Shown in pieces: positions 6,366 to 8,655 of a DNA stretch of 8,655 nt. Positions within the stretch are counted from its first letter, which is position 1. Each line of letters starts with the position of its first letter. Under the pieces are notes generated by a model that did not search any database, had not been told where the DNA came from, and saw nothing but the letters and a program-made list of their open reading frames with translations. The translations under genes were made by a program, and so were the position numbers. The stretch comes from Flavobacteriales bacterium (lineage in GTDB: Bacteria; Bacteroidota; Bacteroidia; Flavobacteriales_D; Crocinitomicaceae): positions 1 to 8,655 of the forward strand of contig CANJQZ010000072.1 in the NCBI GenBank assembly GCA_947476515.1. Direction: 5' to 3'.

Positions 6366-7843
6366 AAAAACTACTTAGTAAAAAATCGATCCCGCATTTA
6401 TTAGCAGAGGCGCATGCCAACGAGCATGGATTGAAAAAAACATTGGGAATGTGGTCCTTAATTGCTCTAGGTGTAGGTGCAATCATAGGTGCTGGATTAT
6501 TTGTAAATACTGGAAGAGCTGCAGCAGAAGCAGCTGGATCTGGAGTAACATTATCCTTTGCTGTTGCCGCTATTGGCTGTGCTTTCGCTGGATTATGCTA
6601 TGCTGAATTCGCCTCTACAATTCCAATTGCTGGAAGCGCTTATACCTACTCCTATGCAACTCTAGGCGAAGTTGTAGCCTGGATCATTGGATGGTCCTTA
6701 GTAATGGAATATGCTTTGGGAGCAGCAACGGTCTCTATTGCCTGGAGTGAATACTTAAATAATCTTTTAGGCGGTGCAATTCCCTACGAATGGTGTCACT
6801 CCCCTTTTGAGCACAAATTAATTGGAAATAATACTATACCTACCAATGGTATAATGAATTTACCTGCCTTATCTATTTTAGCAATTCTAACTTTATTATT
6901 AATAAAAGGGACGCAAGAATCTGCCTTTATTAATGGTATAATGGTTTTTATAAAGGTTGCGATCGTTTTGGTTTTTATTATCGTTGGCTGGAACTATATT
7001 AAGCCAGAAAACCATACGCCTTATTTAATTCCAGAAAGTACGATCGGTCATGAAGGAATTTTTAAATGGGGATGGGGTGGTGTCCTTGGAGGTGCTGCGA
7101 TCGTTTTCTTTGCATTTATAGGTTTTGATGCTGTATCTACTGCGGCACAAGAAGCAAAAAACCCTAAAAGAGATATGCCTATTGGTATATTAGGTTCCTT
7201 AATTATATGCACTATTCTGTATATTTTGTTTGCCCATGTGCTGACCGGTATCGCAAATTGGAAAGAATTCGGTGCAGGTGGCGCAGGAGGGGAAGCATCA
7301 GTTTCCTATGCTATTAAAAAAATGGCTGGCTATGAATGGCTTGGGACAAGTGTTAATATTGCTATTTTAGCAGGATTTTCATCGGTTATATTAGTTATGT
7401 TAATGGGTCAAACAAGGGTATTTTATTCTATGTCTAATGATGGATTAATTCCTAAATTATTTTCCGATTTGCATCCAAAATTTAAAACTCCATATAAGTC
7501 AAATTTACTTTTACTATTAATGGTGGGAGGTTTTGCAGCGTTTATCCCAGGAAGTGTAGCAGGAAACCTTACCTCCTTTGGAACTTTATTTGCCTTCGTA
7601 ATTGTGTGTGCTGGTATCATTATGATGCGTAAAAATTTCCCAGATTTGGAAAGACCCTTTAAAACTCCATTGGTTCCCTTAGTTCCAATTTTAGGAATAC
7701 TTGTTTGTTTGGCAATGATTGTTGCCTTAGATTTAACTACACTATCAGTAGCTGGTGTTTGGATGTTAGTTGGCCTCTTAATATATTTTGGTTACAGCAA
7801 ACATCATAGTAAGTTGAGAAAACAAGATCAAGATAAACTTTAA
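6362..7843 (+). CDS. APC-superfamily amino acid permease (cationic amino acid transporter-like)
   Basis: A 493-residue inner-membrane transporter with about 12 hydrophobic spans. After a basic cytoplasmic N-terminus, span 1 carries GVGAIIGAGLFVNTG (37-51), the unwound substrate-binding helix motif of APC transporters. IPIAGSAYTYSYATLGE (87-103) follows span 2, and FFAFIGFDAVSTAAQE (249-264) with AKNPKRDMP (265-273) marks span 6 and the next loop. These features and the length fit the bacterial CAT-type group, which imports amino acids using ion gradients; arginine or lysine is a plausible substrate, but sequence alone does not fix it. The C-terminus is short, basic and His/Lys-rich. The ATG at 6362 is the natural start, because the N-terminal tail preceding span 1 has the usual length. 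The gene stands alone: a 96-base gap precedes it and a strong terminator follows. A four-codon ORF overlaps its start. Confidence 0.93.
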   Translation: MKKLLSKKSIPHLLAEAHANEHGLKKTLGMWSLIALGVGAIIGAGLFVNTGRAAAEAAGSGVTLSFAVAAIGCAFAGLCYAEFASTIPIAGSAYTYSYATLGEVVAWIIGWSLVMEYALGAATVSIAWSEYLNNLLGGAIPYEWCHSPFEHKLIGNNTIPTNGIMNLPALSILAILTLLLIKGTQESAFINGIMVFIKVAIVLVFIIVGWNYIKPENHTPYLIPESTIGHEGIFKWGWGGVLGGAAIVFFAFIGFDAVSTAAQEAKNPKRDMPIGILGSLIICTILYILFAHVLTGIANWKEFGAGGAGGEASVSYAIKKMAGYEWLGTSVNIAILAGFSSVILVMLMGQTRVFYSMSNDGLIPKLFSDLHPKFKTPYKSNLLLLLMVGGFAAFIPGSVAGNLTSFGTLFAFVIVCAGIIMMRKNFPDLERPFKTPLVPLVPILGILVCLAMIVALDLTTLSVAGVWMLVGLLIYFGYSKHHSKLRKQDQDKL

Positions 7844-7860
7844 CATCTCGTGTAGAAATA

Positions 7861-7905
7861 TAAAATAAGAAGGGCTTGACGATCGTTAAGCCCTTCTTTA
7901 TTTTA
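7861..7905 (+). terminator. Intrinsic terminator after the permease gene
   Basis: agaagggctt (7868-7877) pairs with aagcccttct (7888-7897). The intervening gacgatcgtt can pair further, with one G-U pair, down to a four-base gatc loop, giving a nearly perfect 13-pair stem. T-rich sequence (7897-7904) follows. The outer taaaata and tatttta segments can extend pairing with one bulged base. It lies 24 bases after the permease stop and 5 bases before the next ATG at 7910. The near symmetry means it could act in either direction. Confidence 0.9.
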
Positions 7906-7909
7906 CCCT

Positions 7910-8655
7910 ATGCCCTTTAAAGACCCTTACTATGTTTCCCCGAAAAATAAAAAAGGGGTGGCGGCACTCCTCATTATTTCACTCATCATCGTTTTTACAC
8001 CTAGATTCTTATCGTATTTTAAGAAACCATTACATCTAGTAATTACTAGAACTCAAGTGGAACTCTTACAAAAAAGACAAGCGAAATACGCTTATAAATA
8101 CAAAAGTCATTACAAAAGAAAGACCTACAAAACTGCTCCAAAAAGATTTGACCCCAACAATTATTTAGAAGCAGATTGGTCTGCCTTAGGTTTATCCTTA
8201 AAACAAGTAGCAGTAGTAATGAATTTTACAAAAAGAGGTTTGTATTCCAATGATGATCTTAAAAAGATTTTTGTTATTCCCCCTGCCCTTTACGAACTTA
8301 TAAAGGATTCGACTTTCTATCCTACTAAAGAAAATAAACCCTACGAGGTGAAACTAGAAAAACAGATAGCTTTAAAGTCTCTACTTCTCAATACTGCTGT
8401 GTCGACGGATTTAGAGCAAATTAAAGGAATTGGACCCTTTTATGCGAAAATGATCCTAAAATATCGTGATGCTTTAGGCGGATTTGTTGACAAAAATCAA
8501 CTTTTAGAAGTCTATAAAATGACTCCAGAAGTATTTACCATCATTGAAAATAATTGCATTATTGATCCGTCTTTTTGCAGGAAGATAAATATTAATACTG
8601 TAACTACCCTTGAATTGCAAGCGCATCCTTATCTAGATTGGAGTCAAGCCAACTC
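7910..8655 (+). CDS. Membrane-anchored helix-hairpin-helix (ComEA-like) protein, 3' partial
   Basis: The first 248 residues of a protein that runs off the right edge. A hydrophobic span at about 16-36 (GVAALLIISLIIVFTPRF) is preceded by KNKK and followed by a Lys/Tyr-rich linker (about 58-79). Helix-hairpin-helix modules follow: a degenerate one at about 80-133 (FDPNNYLEADWSALGLS onward); a clear one at about 160-215 with KGIGPFYAKMILKYRDALGG (172-191); and the start of another at 226 (ININ, then AHPYLDW) near the edge. This tandem HhH layout is typical of Bacteroidota ComEA-like proteins. HhH modules bind DNA backbone without sequence preference; a role in DNA uptake is possible but unproven, and no com genes are adjacent. 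The ATG at 7910 is chosen because it precedes the membrane span and the next in-frame ATG is codon 104. The start lies just after a terminator, with no obvious promoter. Confidence 0.88.
   Translation, partial: MPFKDPYYVSPKNKKGVAALLIISLIIVFTPRFLSYFKKPLHLVITRTQVELLQKRQAKYAYKYKSHYKRKTYKTAPKRFDPNNYLEADWSALGLSLKQVAVVMNFTKRGLYSNDDLKKIFVIPPALYELIKDSTFYPTKENKPYEVKLEKQIALKSLLLNTAVSTDLEQIKGIGPFYAKMILKYRDALGGFVDKNQLLEVYKMTPEVFTIIENNCIIDPSFCRKININTVTTLELQAHPYLDWSQAN

Noticed and set aside
6845..6943. 12-base direct repeat aatggtataatg at 6845-6856 and 6932-6943
   Set aside because: Both copies encode NGIM in the permease frame and nothing else around them is repeated; this looks like coincidence.
6958..7110. 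Repeated gcgatcgtttt segments in the permease gene
   Set aside because: Each encodes an Ala-Ile-Val stretch in a membrane helix, so shared codon choice explains them.
7423..7620. Minus-strand open frame inside the permease gene
   Set aside because: It is antisense to transmembrane-coding sequence and has no domain signal.

Overview
The window looks like ordinary chromosomal DNA from a member of the Bacteroidota, probably a Flavobacteriales-type lineage; I cannot place it more precisely. The grounds are the AT-rich composition, a type IX secretion (T9SS) C-terminal sorting domain, a TPR/propeller/OmpA protein of the PorE type, a DUF2851 protein followed by a small PspC protein, a candidate TTG-N18-TAnnTTTG promoter, and weak or absent Shine-Dalgarno sequences.

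All eight protein genes are on the plus strand and tightly packed. The first, cut by the left edge, is the end of a secreted protein with a T9SS sorting domain (1-733). It overlaps by 4 bases an RluA-family pseudouridine synthase with an S4 domain (730-1764). A candidate promoter at the end of that gene leads to a large periplasmic/outer-membrane-associated OmpA-family protein (1823-3973), closed by a strong hairpin terminator. Directly after the hairpin comes a three-gene cluster with overlapping ends: DUF2851 protein (4021-5148), PspC-domain membrane protein (5145-5384) and an RmlD-like SDR reductase (5372-6265). After a 96-base gap comes an APC-family amino acid permease (6362-7843) with its own strong terminator. 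The last gene, cut by the right edge, is a membrane-anchored helix-hairpin-helix (ComEA-like) protein (7910 onward).

No gap between genes exceeds 100 bases. I see no tRNA, rRNA, CRISPR array, insertion sequence or prophage signature. The genes are a mix of housekeeping and envelope functions, not an obvious single pathway. Two proteins touch envelope biology typical of the phylum: the T9SS cargo and the PorE-like OmpA protein.

I did not find a convincing new system. The points worth a second look are the terminator only about 10 bases before the GTG start of the DUF2851 gene, a four-codon leader ORF whose stop overlaps the permease start, the nuclease-like residue pattern in the DUF2851 protein, the three non-ATG starts, and the non-lipoprotein PorE-like architecture.
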